Source: Maea johnstoni (lineage: Eukaryota > Annelida > Polychaeta > Spionida > Magelonidae). From it: 64,000 bases of DNA. The stretch is taken from positions 28,922,871 to 28,986,870 of the forward strand of contig OZ012686.1 of NCBI GenBank assembly GCA_963942565.1, written 5' to 3'. The notes below the pieces were generated by a model. That model was not told the origin of the DNA. It made no database searches and saw only the letters and a list, made by a program, of their open reading frames with translations. A program made the translations under genes and the position numbers. This document shows positions 1-25,278 of the stretch, one piece after another (the stretch's first letter is position 1; every line of letters begins with the position of its first letter).

Positions 1-234
1 TCTATCCAGAAATGACTGAAAAAGTGAAACTTGATGGAACTGTCGCTAACAAAGCAAATGCCTTTACTAAATGGATTTGACGAGGCAAATTTATGTTTGG
101 ATTATCAGCTGATAAGGAAAAGGACTCTTACATTTGATTTGTGTTGGTGCATGGAAACCATCATGTCCTAATTGCTATGAAATACACATGTGCTGATCAC
201 TTAGAGGAAATGGTAACACCTGTGAGTCAGTAAG
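1..234 (+). pseudogene. Possible decayed coding remnant, family unknown
   Basis: The frame from base 3 reads YPEMTEKVKLDGTVANKANA, a TGA, FMFGLSADKEKDSYI, another TGA, then VLVHGNHHVLIAMKYTCADH, before TAA at 232-234. The composition is protein-like despite the stops. No family recognised; it may be chance. Confidence 0.25.
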
Positions 235-1150
235 CTGGCCCTCTTGGGAATTGAGTCTAGACAGGGCCGGATTACTCTGTATACCATTTTACTTCCTGTC
301 CCGGTTCCTGTCACCAAGATGATGATATAGAGTCTTCAAATGCATCTTAGAAGAGTGGCCTGAACATATGACTGAATATTACTAGTTTGTTGTTAATAAA
401 CCTTGTTAAGGAGAACTGTTATGGCCGGGGAGAGCTTATACCAAACCCTTTTGAAAATGGTTTGATTTGACTGTCATATACCCTAGGTTTGTTTACACCC
501 CTATAATAATCCAATCCCACGATCAGGTACAATAGAGTCAATTTGAGTTTTAACTGTACAAAAACATATCTATAGACTATTTAGTAAATCAAATGCTCCG
601 AAACAATGACAGGTCACTCATTCATAGCTGATAGTGATAGCCCCTCCAATTACTTAGAGAAGTTATTTCGATTGCGATAAAAACTCTGATTGGTAGAAGA
701 TAGAGTAGTGTTTGAGTACAAACAAATGAGTGCATTTTTGACCATACATTGTTTGTCTGTGGCTTAAATCACTGTGTAGGTTTAATCATATTTATTGAAA
801 TGACTTCTTGCTGTTCAAACAAAAATAAATCTGTGTGCGTTTTTCTGCTCTTTTGGTATGGCTGTCATCCACTAAATTCTGCTTGAATGGAAAAATTCTT
901 GGCACTGCATCTCTTTTCAACTTTTTTTCTTAATATCCCATTAGTCTTGCCTGCATATCATCCAAGAAGCAGGATGCCTCAAAGTGGTCTTTACATACTC
1001 TTTTAAATATGGAGCAACTTTGAAGTTCCTGACACTCCAGTACCAATGTTGTGGAGCCATTGTGCTGCTAAATTCCTTTTTTCTGGTTGTATGTTCAGAT
1101 TAGGGATTGTATAAAATTTTCTTTTGTCAATAAGATTCATGTCAGTCATA
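235..1150. other. SEL1L intron 10, no feature seen
   Basis: AT-rich unique-looking sequence. I see no exon, repeat or element that I can support. Confidence 0.5.
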
Positions 1151-1753
1151 TTATTACATCAACATGCTGCACACAGCACCATGATTCATGAATTCCCCCA
1201 ACATGAGTAGGAGAACTGCACAGACTGTACTGCTCTCAGGCACCAGAGCAGTGCCTGTGGTGCTAAAAATATGACATGATAGGTCATGTGACCTACACAA
1301 AATGGACGCCCTATGGTTTTGGCCAAGAAGCCCCTGGCTTCACAGAAAATTGCAATTATCTCTTCAACAGGTACTAGGAATGGATTTGTGAGTTGGGCAA
1401 TTAACACATACCATATGGCACTACACGTTTAGCACAAGTTATCCCAATGGTGCATTTGCCCTTTAACCCTTATGGTTTATAGCTCAATTGCAATTTCGGA
1501 AATATCTTTTAAACAGTGACTAAATCCAAAAACATATAGTAGGAGAGGAGTAAAGAAACTTGTTAAACTCTTTATTTTTATTGCAGTTCAAGCAAGTGAA
1601 TCATTCCAGAAGTAAATTATAAGGCATTAAATTAAGAAATTCATTTGTATGTATTTCGTAACTTCAAGAAAACTCAGTTCATTCAATAAAGGTAAACAAC
1701 CTAAAATGATGTATATTTGGAATATATAAAAATTTGTGGAAATTCCAACTTAC

Positions 1754-13820
<12,067 letters not shown>

Positions 13821-14786
13821 TCTGGAATTCTAGAGAAAACATTCGAGTATGAGAATGACTTCAGATGATTGATGCTGGGGCATCATTCAATAAAATAAAC
13901 CTAGATCCTACTCTTAGATTCATCATTTCCTTTGTGATATTCAATATTTGGCATCCAGTTGGGAGCAATCAATTTTGGTAGACTAGTCGGGGCCAACTAG
14001 TTCAATAATAGTGAACCTTAAGTACTCAGGGTTTGACTTAAGTGGGTGTCCAGGCGGTATTCACGCCCTGAAATTAGTCCGGCCGACCCAAGACTGACTA
14101 TCATTTATCATATGAGATCGCCCGAAAACCGACCAGAAAAATTTTCTTAAGTCAATCCCTGAACTGTACTATATGCAATGATATCTTATTGTGGATGTTC
14201 TGTGTTGCACATGTATGTAAAGCTCAATGCCATCCTCTAATTTCATGTCAACAGCGATGGTTTAGCATAAAACCCATAAACGGAACCAATGCTAGGCTTC
14301 TTGGTGTCATTAACTACCATATTATATGCCTTCTTCCAGCAAATGTTCTGGATATTTCATAATAGAAACAATACATACTATTTAGGTTTTAAATAATTTA
14401 CCGGTACTTGTTGTATTTGTGCTAATCCAAATTTCAAATCAAATCTGTTCTGTAGATAATTCCGGCTTTTACAAAACCAATTTGGCAGACATTTACAACT
14501 TATCCAACTCGATCGCCAGCTGGAGGTGAAAAGAGAATGATATAGTCCAATCAACCCGCCCAAAATTTTATTTATGACGGCAATACATATCTAGCTAGCC
14601 GTCGGTGATTGAAAAGAGGAAAATACCTTTCCCAGCTGTTTGTATGTGACAAGATTCTAGAGATAGCAAAATGCTTCCACCCTCGATATAGTCAGAAAAC
14701 TGCTAACATACTTTAAAAGAGATGGGGCTAAACCCTACCATCCATATGATATCAGAAATGGGAAAATAGTAGGGTTTATGTCTGAA

Positions 14787-15230
14787 CTATAGTCTGTCTG
14801 ACTCGAGTTTGGCAATCACTTTTGCCACTTTTTTGTGACAAAACGTTCGAGTTTTCCATCCAAACTTGGCAAACATGTTAGGAGCACTACTACGTGTATA
14901 AACAATTTTTTTGTCTCAACTCCGCAAAATGTTGATTTTGCTCATTAGGTCCAATTGTAAAATGTGTCCATTGCCAACAATACGATCTCGCGTGTTTGTA
15001 TTGTTTGCAACAGACAAACAGGCGAGATTGTAGTGTCGGCAATGTGCACATTTTACAATATGAACTAATGAGCAAAATCAACATTTTGCGGAGCTGAGAC
15101 AAAAAGTATGTTTGTACATACACGTAGTAGTGCTCCTAAGAGGTTTGCCAAGTTTGGATGGCAAACTCGAACATTTTGTCACAAAAAAGGGGCAAAAGTG
15201 ATTGCCAAACTTGAGTCAGACAGACTATAG
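14787..15230. mobile_element. 444-bp foldback element
   Basis: Almost one long inverted repeat: CTATAGTCTGTCTGACTCGA to CTTGAGTCAGACAGACTATAG, with the arms meeting near 15008 (GTTTGTATTGTTTGCAACAG). The arm module GAGCAAAATCAACATTTTGC recurs at 52697 and 54208. Confidence 0.85.
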
Positions 15231-17064
15231 GGCCGACGCTATATGACCCATTTCATATATTGATGCTTTCTGGTACCAGACTTGAGAGAACCTAACAGTG
15301 CCGGGTATAGGGAGGTGTGTTGAAGTTTGTACCATATACTCAATCGCAAAAATATATAAATATCAGACATCGCTGTCAGTTATAAAATTATTAAATTTAA
15401 AACCCTCTCTCTGTCCTGGTTTCAAAAGCCAAATATTTGATTGCATATGATCAGAGATTTTGATTGTAATACAGCTCTCTGATATGATATACATCATCAC
15501 ATGTACAATTACACATATACAAACTATACTTTCAGGGATCCATAAAATATGCTGTGGGTAAACATCCTTCTCTGATGATGTTTTTGAGTGATAGACATAG
15601 AACTGAAAGTGCAACATGCGACCGGCTGCACGCCTACTGTTGTGGCGAGCAGACCATTGGGTGAAGATTGACCACTGCTTACAAAACAAGACTCAATGCA
15701 TTTTTTTTTCAGCAAGCAGTTCTAATGAGCACCTTGTTAAAATCAGAGGATTGATTTTCGTAAGATATACCTTAGATGCACATGCTTACCTTCCCTTAAC
15801 TGTAGATATAATGAAAGCCCTAAATAACACGTAAACACAACTAATTTCACTGGACTATCGTCTGTCGCCACGTAAGGTTAGCCATATTGGTAGTGGAGCC
15901 TATTACCGATATAACGACGATTTTGATTGGTCTATAAAAATAGGTCATTAGGTCATGGAAGATTGTACTCTCTGAGTAGGGCTGCTCTAATAAATAGTCA
16001 AAGTGTTGCCATTGACTGCCTGTTGCCTCTCATCACTGGCCAGGTTCGCATCCGGCCAATATTTTTAAGGAATATTTTTGTCATGTTCGATACTATTGGG
16101 AAACCATAAAGAGCTTGCAAGTAGTTGATAGAATGAGTACTTGTAAGCAGCTGTGTCGGCTATAAACAGCTGTGACGGACATAAACATATCACTGTCAGC
16201 AGGGGTGGATCTACGATCCAGGGGGGGGGGGGCACACTTTGTTTGGTGGTTGACCACCAGGTGGTGTAATGTATAAATTCAGGGGTTGAGTACACTTGTA
16301 GAGCCATTTACAATACTAAGGTGGTAATTGTGTCATATATAAAACAACTATTTATTTGTGTTATTTCAAGTTTAATTCATTCATTCTTTATATACAGAAA
16401 AGCCATAATGCATACATAAGATACACAAGATGTCCGTTTAAAGCAACCATGAATTTGTGAATTTTAACACAAAGAGCCAAAAATCTCTACCGGTTATTTC
16501 TCTCCCACAAAATCAATCTAACCACTTTAAAACCACGACTCATGTGACCCCTTTTTGTTTTGGATTTTGCAAAGGGTATCTGACAATGATAAATGAATTT
16601 CTAACGGTGGGGTATATTTGTTACTGTAACCTTTTCGGATACCCTACCATGCCTTTAATGCCTTCAACATACGCACGGTCTAACATATATGGAAATATCT
16701 CAAGAAATTATATTAGAAATTTAGGTATTATTTACGAAAAGTTATACTTGTTGAGACAAACAAAAAAAAATTCAAATGTAGCTGTATTTGAAAAGACCAT
16801 GTGTGCATATTCCACCACATACAAATGAGTTAATCTAGAGGGGAGGATTTGAGCTAAATCCGATGCTGTGCATGGTACTGATTCATATGTTTATGTAGAA
16901 AAAGGAGAAAATTTATTTTGACTTCATTCTTGAGATGCCTATGAATAAAGTTAAGATGGCCAAGTCACAGGTAAATCTTGAATACGATTAGGGTACAAGT
17001 CAACCATTATTGTAATTATCGTATTTTACAAAAATAATCAACATTTGTTGGATCCATAGACCTT
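15231..17064. other. Intergenic, upstream of SEL1L; mostly unassigned
   Basis: Apart from the SINE-like piece (16000-16060) and a 12-base G run, I see nothing supported. The 123-codon ORF at 16457-16828 has no recognisable domain and lies in AT-rich DNA. Confidence 0.5.
16000..16060 (+). mobile_element. tRNA-derived SINE fragment
   Basis: AAGTGTTGCCATTGACTGCC then GGTTCGCATCCGGCC, a B-box-like GGTTCGNNTCC. Parallels 42395-42440. Confidence 0.5.
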
Positions 17065-17136
17065 GACCCTTCCAATACTGAGGCTACTTTTGTCAAAAGT
17101 ACAAGAATGCAAAGATTTTTGAAACTCATCTAAACC

Positions 17137-18997
17137 AGAGATATATAGACTAAGGAGATATGATACAAATAGTAAAAGCTCCTACACCAGCCATGCACTA
17201 TTGTTATGCAAATGAGCTCTTATCTGCACCCAACTCATACCCAGGAGCTCATCCTGGCTCAGCCAGGCATGTGCACTGCTCTACTTATCACCACTTCCTG
17301 TGTAGGCTGTACCACAGGGTATCTAGTTGTCTAGGGTATGAATGGGTTGAGAAAAGATGCTAATCCAAAAACTCATGATAATTAAGTGTTTCTTTGAGTT
17401 GCCTTAGCAAAAATGTTTCTGTAAATTGTACCATTCCTCAGTTCTTCACATCTTCATGAATTGAAACAAGATAATTCTAAAATCCATACACCCATCTATT
17501 TTAATACATTGTAAAGCTGTAAATAAGCCTATATTCCCCAAGTTTTTTACAGTAAGATAGCTTTGTTGTCCAAAAAGAATACATGAAGTTTTCCTCAGGT
17601 AATGGCATAAGCTTAATGTAGAAGAGTTCTGTTAGTTTGTCTATTTCATGGTTTCACAGGTCCATAACATCAGACAGGATGCAGTGACAAAACATGATAT
17701 TTTCCTGTCTCAGTGTATAGTCTTATTCTACTGTTGTGGATTGCCTTTACTCTCAGATCCACACCTGTCAGGGGCAGTACAGGACACACCCGTCTGATTG
17801 CAATCCCCACTGGCCAGGTTGGGCTTCTTTTATTTCCTCAGGTCTTGAAAAGACAGTAAGCTAATTGGTGTCAGACGGGATGGGCCTCATAACATCCTGA
17901 GTGAGGGTATTGTCTTCTGCCAACAGGCGGAAACAGAATTACAGTCTAGATATTTGATTTGCAGACTTATCATAGAAGTGTCATTTTAGCTTGGAAAACC
18001 TCAAATATGTTTGGTGGAGGGAGAGGGTTCATCAACCTCTCAAACATCTAGATAGTTTCAGTTTTTACCTTTTGGGGAGGCTTAACAACCTGGGCATTCT
18101 AGGAATGTATGTGAGTACTGTTAGATATTTTGTTTGTTGAATGGCCATGTTTAATTAGTGTTAGCCTTGTTGCAATGAGCATACCTTTGACGTATCTTCG
18201 GGATGCTAACATAGGTATGTGTCATCAGCACTATTTCAATAAATAACCCCTTATGTGACGGCCTATTTCTAATTTATTTGTCTGTTGATTCCTTGGACCT
18301 GAAGTTGACCTCAAATTTGAGACTTCAAAATCCTGGAAACTAGAAAATGCAGCACAGAATAGCTTGATAATAGGAGATACAAATCTATTTATAATTCAAA
18401 ACTTTACAAGGGAGACAAATATGTAAAAAAAAGTGTTTTATTCAACATCAAGCATACAAAATGGCAGAACATATAATCCCATTATTACCTTACATAAGGT
18501 CCAGAAAACCGGGAAAAAATACTATTTCAGGTGAACAAATTTCTTTGAAAATAGTTTAACGCTAGAGATTAACTTCTTTATTTATCTATTTCACCTTATA
18601 AACAAACTTGAAAGTGTTGGTTTCTGAGAATTAGAAGGTGGAATTTACTAAAAATGACTCATGACTGATGTTTAGTCTTATCACAAGTGAAATAGAGTCC
18701 CCGATTGAACCACCCCAAATATGTGTATTGCAATTACACTAACATCAATTAAGCATAGTAAACAATAGTTCCTACATTCATCCCCAGAATCTCTATGTTG
18801 TTAAGCCTTTCCAAAAAGTAAAACTCATGTCTTACATGTTTGAAAGTACAAGAGGTCCATTCAACCTGCTACCCAACCTGCTAGGCAAGATGGCCGCCTT
18901 CCTTATCTAACTGAGCTCCTAGGTAAGATTTCCCTCCACAGTGTAAAGCTAATGGACTGCAGGCCGCGTTGCCACTCCCTTTAGATAAAACTCCCTG
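17137..18997 (-). mobile_element. 1861-bp non-autonomous DNA transposon, copy 1 (hAT-like ends)
   Basis: Bounded by the 8-bp target duplication TCTAAACC at 17129-17136 and 18998-19005. In transposon orientation it starts CAGGGAGTTTTATCTAAAGG, and the other end reads AGAGATATATAGACTAAGG inward: imperfect terminal repeats of about 24 bp with a CAGRG-like start. Counting a terminal C on both ends, the duplication becomes 7 bp. It holds no long ORF; the longest is 67 codons with no recognisable domain. The 8-bp duplication and CAGGG end suggest hAT, with P-like as an alternative. Confidence 0.85.
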
Positions 18998-19038
18998 TCT
19001 AAACCCTGTCATGTTGCTATTCATTATATAGCTCTTGC

Positions 19039-20899
19039 CAGGGAGTTTTATCTAAAGGGAGTGGCAACGCGGCCTGCAGTCCATTAGCTTTACACTGTGG
19101 AGGGAAATCTTACCTAGGAGCTCAGTTAGATAAGGAAGGCGGCCATCTTGCCTAGCAGGTTGGGTAGCAGGTTGAATGGACCTCTTGTACTTTCAAACAT
19201 GTAAGACATGAGTTTTACTTTTTGGAAAGGCTTAACAACATAGAGATTCTGGGGATGAATGTAGGAACTATTGTTTACTATGCTTAATTGATGTTAGTGT
19301 AATTGCAATACACATATTTGGGGTGGTTCAATCGGGGACTCTATTTCACTTGTGATAAGACTAAACATCAGTCATGAGTCATTTTTAGTAAATTCCACCT
19401 TCTAATTCTCAGAAACCAACACTTTCAAGTTTGTTTATAAGGTGAAATAGATAAATAAAGAAGTTAATCTCTAGCGTTAAACTATTTTCAAAGAAATTTG
19501 TTCACCTGAAATAGTATTTTTTCCCGGTTTTCTGGACCTTATGTAAGGTAATAATGGGATTATATGTTCTGCCATTTTGTATGCTTGATGTTGAATAAAA
19601 CACTTTTTTTTACATATTTGTCTCCCTTGTAAAGTTTTGAATTATAAATAGATTTGTATCTCCTATTATCAAGCTATTCTGTGCTGCATTTTCTAGTTTC
19701 CAGGATTTTGAAGTCTCAAATTTGAGGTCAACTTCAGGTCCAAGGAATCAACAGACAAATAAATTAGAAATAGGCCGTCACATAAGGGGTTATTTATTGA
19801 AATAGTGCTGATGACACATACCTATGTTAGCATCCCGAAGATACGTCAAAGGTATGCTCATTGCAACAAGGCTAACACTAATTAAACATGGCCATTCAAC
19901 AAACAAAATATCTAACAGTACTCACATACATTCCTAGAATGCCCAGGTTGTTAAGCCTCCCCAAAAGGTAAAAACTGAAACTATCTAGATGTTTGAGAGG
20001 TTGATGAACCCTCTCCCTCCACCAAACATATTTGAGGTTTTCCAAGCTAAAATGACACTTCTATGATAAGTCTGCAAATCAAATATCTAGACTGTAATTC
20101 TGTTTCCGCCTGTTGGCAGAAGACAATACCCTCACTCAGGATGTTATGAGGCCCATCCCGTCTGACACCAATTAGCTTACTGTCTTTTCAAGACCTGAGG
20201 AAATAAAAGAAGCCCAACCTGGCCAGTGGGGATTGCAATCAGACGGGTGTGTCCTGTACTGCCCCTGACAGGTGTGGATCTGAGAGTAAAGGCAATCCAC
20301 AACAGTAGAATAAGACTATACACTGAGACAGGAAAATATCATGTTTTGTCACTGCATCCTGTCTGATGTTATGGACCTGTGAAACCATGAAATAGACAAA
20401 CTAACAGAACTCTTCTACATTAAGCTTATGCCATTACCTGAGGAAAACTTCATGTATTCTTTTTGGACAACAAAGCTATCTTACTGTAAAAAACTTGGGG
20501 AATATAGGCTTATTTACAGCTTTACAATGTATTAAAATAGATGGGTGTATGGATTTTAGAATTATCTTGTTTCAATTCATGAAGATGTGAAGAACTGAGG
20601 AATGGTACAATTTACAGAAACATTTTTGCTAAGGCAACTCAAAGAAACACTTAATTATCATGAGTTTTTGGATTAGCATCTTTTCTCAACCCATTCATAC
20701 CCTAGACAACTAGATACCCTGTGGTACAGCCTACACAGGAAGTGGTGATAAGTAGAGCAGTGCACATGCCTGGCTGAGCCAGGATGAGCTCCTGGGTATG
20801 AGTTGGGTGCAGATAAGAGCTCATTTGCATAACAATAGTGCATGGCTGGTGTAGGAGCTTTTACTATTTGTATCATATCTCCTTAGTCTATATATCTCT
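19039..20899 (+). mobile_element. 1861-bp non-autonomous DNA transposon, copy 2 (inverted)
   Basis: Reverse complement of copy 1, the same length to the base, and apparently almost identical. Bounded by its own target duplication GCTCTTGC at 19031-19038 and 20900-20907, which shows a separate insertion event and not a duplication of copy 1. Together the copies make a palindrome with a 41-bp spacer. Confidence 0.87.
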
Positions 20900-21129
20900 G
20901 CTCTTGCTGATCATTCGCTAGGATTTCAATCATTTTTTTTAATGTTTTTTGCATCATTTTGTATTGGCCACAAGCAGCATAAGGGTTAAGTGGGCTTTCA
21001 ATATTGTGAATAGAGCTTTTTTTGTGGTGGAAGCTAAAATACACTGGTACATGTGGGAAATGTCTTAGAATTTCACAAGGACTGAACCAGAATACAAAAT
21101 GTGAGTAACAGTTGGTGATCGTTTAACTG

Positions 21130-21500
21130 ACTGGCTTCCAAGTAACAGTTGGCTTAAACAAGGATGTTTATTATCACCAATTCTCTTCTCCATTTTAATT
21201 GATTACCTGGTATAAGAGATCATAAAATTGAATATTGGAGTTGAAATAAGGGATACGTGAATATCCTCTTATATGCAAATGATATAGCTATACTTGCCGC
21301 AAGGTCGGACAGATCAGCGGTGGCAAAATTAATGTATGACACATCCAGCCATGAAATTAAAAGAGGGCGCCACACAACGATATCAAGGTAAACTCGTTTC
21401 TGTATATTGTGCCCAAATATTGAAGTAGAAGATGAAGTATATTTTATTCTAAAATGTCCTTTTTATGGTGATTTGAGATATCCCATATTACAACTAGCTA
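21130..21500 (+). mobile_element. Broken non-LTR retrotransposon (LINE) fragment
   Basis: Reading LKQGCLLSPILFSILIDYL at 21150-21220, then after a stop and a frame change LLYANDIAILA (the YxDD-box region, here YAND) at about 21257-21300. After an internal deletion, CPNIEVEDEVYFILKCPFYG at 21411-21470 is the C-x2-C-type C-terminal motif of LINE ORF2. It is heavily decayed and lacks the endonuclease. Clade not assignable by eye (Jockey/L2/CR1-like range). Confidence 0.8.
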
Positions 21501-21863
21501 ATTTGCAATATCCAAATAGATCGACCCCTGAATACTAGATCTAGTAGTCTAAAAGGCACCAGTAAAGGCAGATATTATGTGCAATTGTTGGAGACGTCCC
21601 ATTGTTGCATAAATTTCAGGAGTGCCATGAACGTCGGTGATGGATGCGGCATTTTTCGGGCTATAGCGTATTATTGAATGATTTATCTGTTACTTTTCCG
21701 TGCTGCGTGCAAAACCTGACCAACTTTTCTATCATTATGAAATGGACCTATACTGCCATATGTGTGTGAAAGGGGTGGATAAACTACCTTTTATGCAAAT
21801 TGAATGCTTACCCATGTTAAAGGATCGAAAACAGGGATTAGTATTATCATTTATTTTCATTTT

Positions 21864-21894
<31 letters not shown>

Positions 21895-24589
21895 TAGGGC
21901 TGTAATTGACAATCACTATCCAGCAATCAATAAAGCCTTTAAATCCCTGAATAATTCCATGACATATTTTGAAACGTTAAAAACATTGGTAACATGATCA
22001 AAACTTAGTTTATAAGCACTCATCCATCTAATCACACTCTAAAACGCCGGTAAACGATTCTCTAAATTCACATTCAGTTCATTAAGATTACACTTTATTT
22101 AAAACTGAATGAGACAACTTCCTGGTAACGATAACAAATGAAGAAATATACTGATTGGCCCTTGCATTTCAATATTACCGGCGGCCAAAATTGGAATTGC
22201 GTGGTGATCGACGAAGTCTCTTTGTGATGAAATCTCCAGTTCCCGTAATAAAGACTGGTTTACGGCTTAATGATGTTGCTTGCACCACTTAACTTGCCAG
22301 GTTCTGTGTTTAAAGATAAATCACATTGGGTTGGGGGGGGGGGGGGGGGGTGGGGTCCAAGAGTTTTGATTAAAAAGCACTGGAATTAAAATTAAAATTA
22401 TGGGATGGGTCAAATGAAATAAAAAAAAATCATGGAAAAGGGTTGTAAAATTGGAGGGGGGGGGGGGTGTCTTCATGAAATAAGAAAAGCAATGCGTGGG
22501 GGTGTCTTCATGAAATAAGAAAAGCAATGCGTGGGGGTGCCCAAAAAAGAAATACCATATCACTCATAACTCTGTAGCAAAAAAGTAAATCGGAACAGCC
22601 CCATACTTTTTTGCATGCAAATTTGCAGGGCAAGATCAACAAAAGATTTGAAAAATTCTCCAGAATATTTTTTTTCACAATTCGTTATGTGTGACATATC
22701 GCCCTATATTCCCATCTTAGCAAGCACAACACGACTCCCACAAAGGAAATTTTCCCCTGTTGCCACAACAATATTGAAACAAAGGCCGCGCCATTGCCTA
22801 TTTCATTTGCAAAAGAGCAAAAACGTTATTCCCATACATTTTTTTTACCCCACCTACATGTACATGTACATATTTTTTTGAAAATGACCCACCTAAAATA
22901 ATTTTGAATATCTAAAGGACCGCCTATTTTAAAATAGCCTCATATATCTTCTTATTGAATGTAATTGTCATTCACTTGCTTTCATTTCTGAGCAAGATGA
23001 TGGACAGTGAAGATGTTTTTGAAGTTGGAGATTTGGCAAAGAAATGTATGCCCTAATAGCAAACGAGTATGTACAAAGCAACACTGATTGAAACATTCAC
23101 ACAAGAGCTGTGGGGTTCTGTGGGGGCCACGTCCAAAAAAGTCTCAGCCTGCAGCTTCGACTTTTGGATTCCTCATCTCTTGTGTTTTCACTCTGTTGCC
23201 TGGTATGGGCTCTGTCCCTTACATATAATAACAAAATTAAGAATAACTATATAATTCCCAATTATGAAGGGGTTGAGGGGTGTACACAAAGGTGGGCCGT
23301 GGTGAATCGCTGTTGTGACATTAGGATGCAAGGTTTATGTTTATGTTCTTTCCTACAAACAACCACCCCCACCACCACTGTTTATAATTTTCTTACAACG
23401 CCACCCAACCCCGCCCCACCAATGATTACTTCTTTGGTCTGGACCCAAAGTTTATTTTTTCAGATGAGCATCCCCCAGGCAGGTTTCCCTAAGGGACGGA
23501 CCATATCCTATTCTGGGGAGGGATATCCTTAATTTTTTAGGAAAATCAACAGAGAAAAAAAATCTAGCTCTGCCACAGGAGGAAACTATTTGTCTATGGC
23601 AGAGAAGAAAACAAATCTGGCCCTGCTGGAAAAGAAAACAGAACTCTGGATCTGCCAGAAGAGAAAAAATGCTGACCAGTTCTGAAAAGGATAGTTCCAA
23701 CCCCCCACCCACCGTAAGGGCAAATGGTACGCCCCTAACACAAACATGGATATTTGTAAATCGTGTTCGTTTTCTCCTTAAAGTGACAGTTACCAATGAT
23801 GTTCTGTCTATTCTATGGGGTATACAGGATTCAATGTATTGAATTTTATTGTATAATATTTGGTGGTTAATTAACTTTAATGCAATGTTTTGACATGTTC
23901 ACATATACAAGGAAATAATTTCCTCAATAAAAGACTATTATAAATTACCTTAGAAAAATAACAATTATTCATCTAAGATATTACCCCCCCAAAAAATGTT
24001 CTACCTATAATCAAAACAGGCAACTTTTTTTCAGTTTAAAATATGCAGTACTACATGTACTTTCAAATAACAAGCTAAAATGAATACAACAGAGAGATAA
24101 GTGTATAGTATATGTGAATTTTATTCCAGGTAAAATCTTATACAGAAATCGAATAAAAAGTTCAAACAAAAAATACAATAGGTAATAGTAAACAGGGATC
24201 ATTGTCGTACATAAAAGCTTGGATTCGAGTTGTCTTAAAGAATTTCAAGGGCGAAAAACAAAGAGAATAGCATATTTCATGCTAAAACAATTTTGTGGTT
24301 AAAATGAATTCTCATATTCTTGTAGATGAGAAAACTGTGGTTTCATTAATCGCTCAAGAATTCTAAATACTTAAGATGATAAAAATGGTACTTTCCAAAA
24401 ATTGAAAACAATTTGTCAGCAATATTTTCTTAATTTAAGTTAAGGTAGATAACCTGAACGACTTTCCTAAGCTTGAATAGCAGAGAAGAAAACCAAGTCT
24501 CAAGGGATGGTGTTCAAGAGTCCTTGATCCAGTAATCAGACTTTATTTCATTTTGTATCTGAAACTGCAGTTTTAAAGAACAACAGATT
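21501..24589. other. Intergenic, mostly unassigned
   Basis: Contains G runs (21867, 22333, about 22456) and a 41-bp direct repeat with GTCTTCATGAAATAAGAAAA at 22469 and 22503. ORFs of 88-140 codons here show no domain, intron structure or codon pattern that would support a gene. Confidence 0.5.
21867..21894 (+). repeat. 28-base G run
   Basis: Uninterrupted G homopolymer in AT-rich surroundings. Others: 16221-16232, 22333-22350, 40314-40337, 52572-52588, 52729-52754 and about 63347-63359. Confidence 0.95.
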
Positions 24590-25126
24590 CACAAATGCAT
24601 AACACTAAGAAAAGGATAAATTTTATGACACCAAAAGGGATGCATATGGATAGTATATGCATATAACATTTCAAAATGAATCGTTGATAAAAAATGTAAA
24701 GTAGGAATGCATGCAGAACATAGAAATATATTTTGAATAAAATTGTAAATATTTAGTAACTTCTAGTAAAATCATCATTTGATGAGAAACTATCTATCCT
24801 CTTAACATCAGTGCAAACTCTTTGAAAGACTGCAGGTGTGTGAATATGAGTAAAATCACAAAAGTGTAACACTAAGAAAAATATGAATTTTATGACACCA
24901 AAAAGGATGCATGTGGAAAGTATATACATAACATTTTAAAATGAATCGTTGATAAAACATGTAAAAATAGGAATGCATGCAGAACATAGAAATATACGAT
25001 AATCAATATTTAGTAACTTCTAGTAAACTCATCCATTTCCTAGTTTAAAAGGATGATGAGAAATTATCTATCCTCTTCAGTGCAAAATGCTTGAAAGACT
25101 GCAGGTGTGTGCATATGAGTAAAATC
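24590..25126. repeat. Two-copy tandem duplication, about 267-bp unit
   Basis: AACACTAAGAAAAGGATAAA at 24601 and AACACTAAGAAAAATATGAA at 24868 start parallel blocks. These end in GACTGCAGGTGTGTG at about 24828 and 25096. Moderately diverged, non-coding. Confidence 0.78.
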
Positions 25127-25278
25127 TGACTTGGAAATAATGTGATACATAAGTACATGTACATCCTCTCAATAACACATGGATATCTAACTTCAGACTT
25201 GAACACATCTTTGGTTGAATTGGTATTTATAGAGAGGTTATAAATATATATAGTCAGCTCTTGTCACTAGAATCATAA

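Larger units (their letters stand above)
17065..20988 (-). mobile_element. TTAA-CCCTT MITE split by two inverted 1861-bp insertions
   Basis: 17065-17136 is the left part of a family MITE (CCCTTCCAATACTGAGGC). 18998-19038 is its middle (CCCTGTCATGTTGCTATTCA) and 20900-20988 its right end (GCAGCATAAGGGTTAA). Put together they give one ordinary copy, so both large elements landed in the same MITE about 30 bp apart. Confidence 0.9.

Noticed and set aside
16457-16828. 123-codon plus-strand ORF
   Set aside because: No domain, no splice context and AT-rich composition like its flanks. One ORF this long is expected by chance in the window.
17160-20876. 67-codon ORF present once in each palindrome arm as a possible gene
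   Set aside because: The two readings are identical only because the arms are; it is short, has no domain, and sits at the element's edge.
23110-23796. Overlapping ORFs of 140 and 114 codons on opposite strands
   Set aside because: Low-complexity proline- and serine-rich readings of a G/C-skewed patch; no homology recognised.
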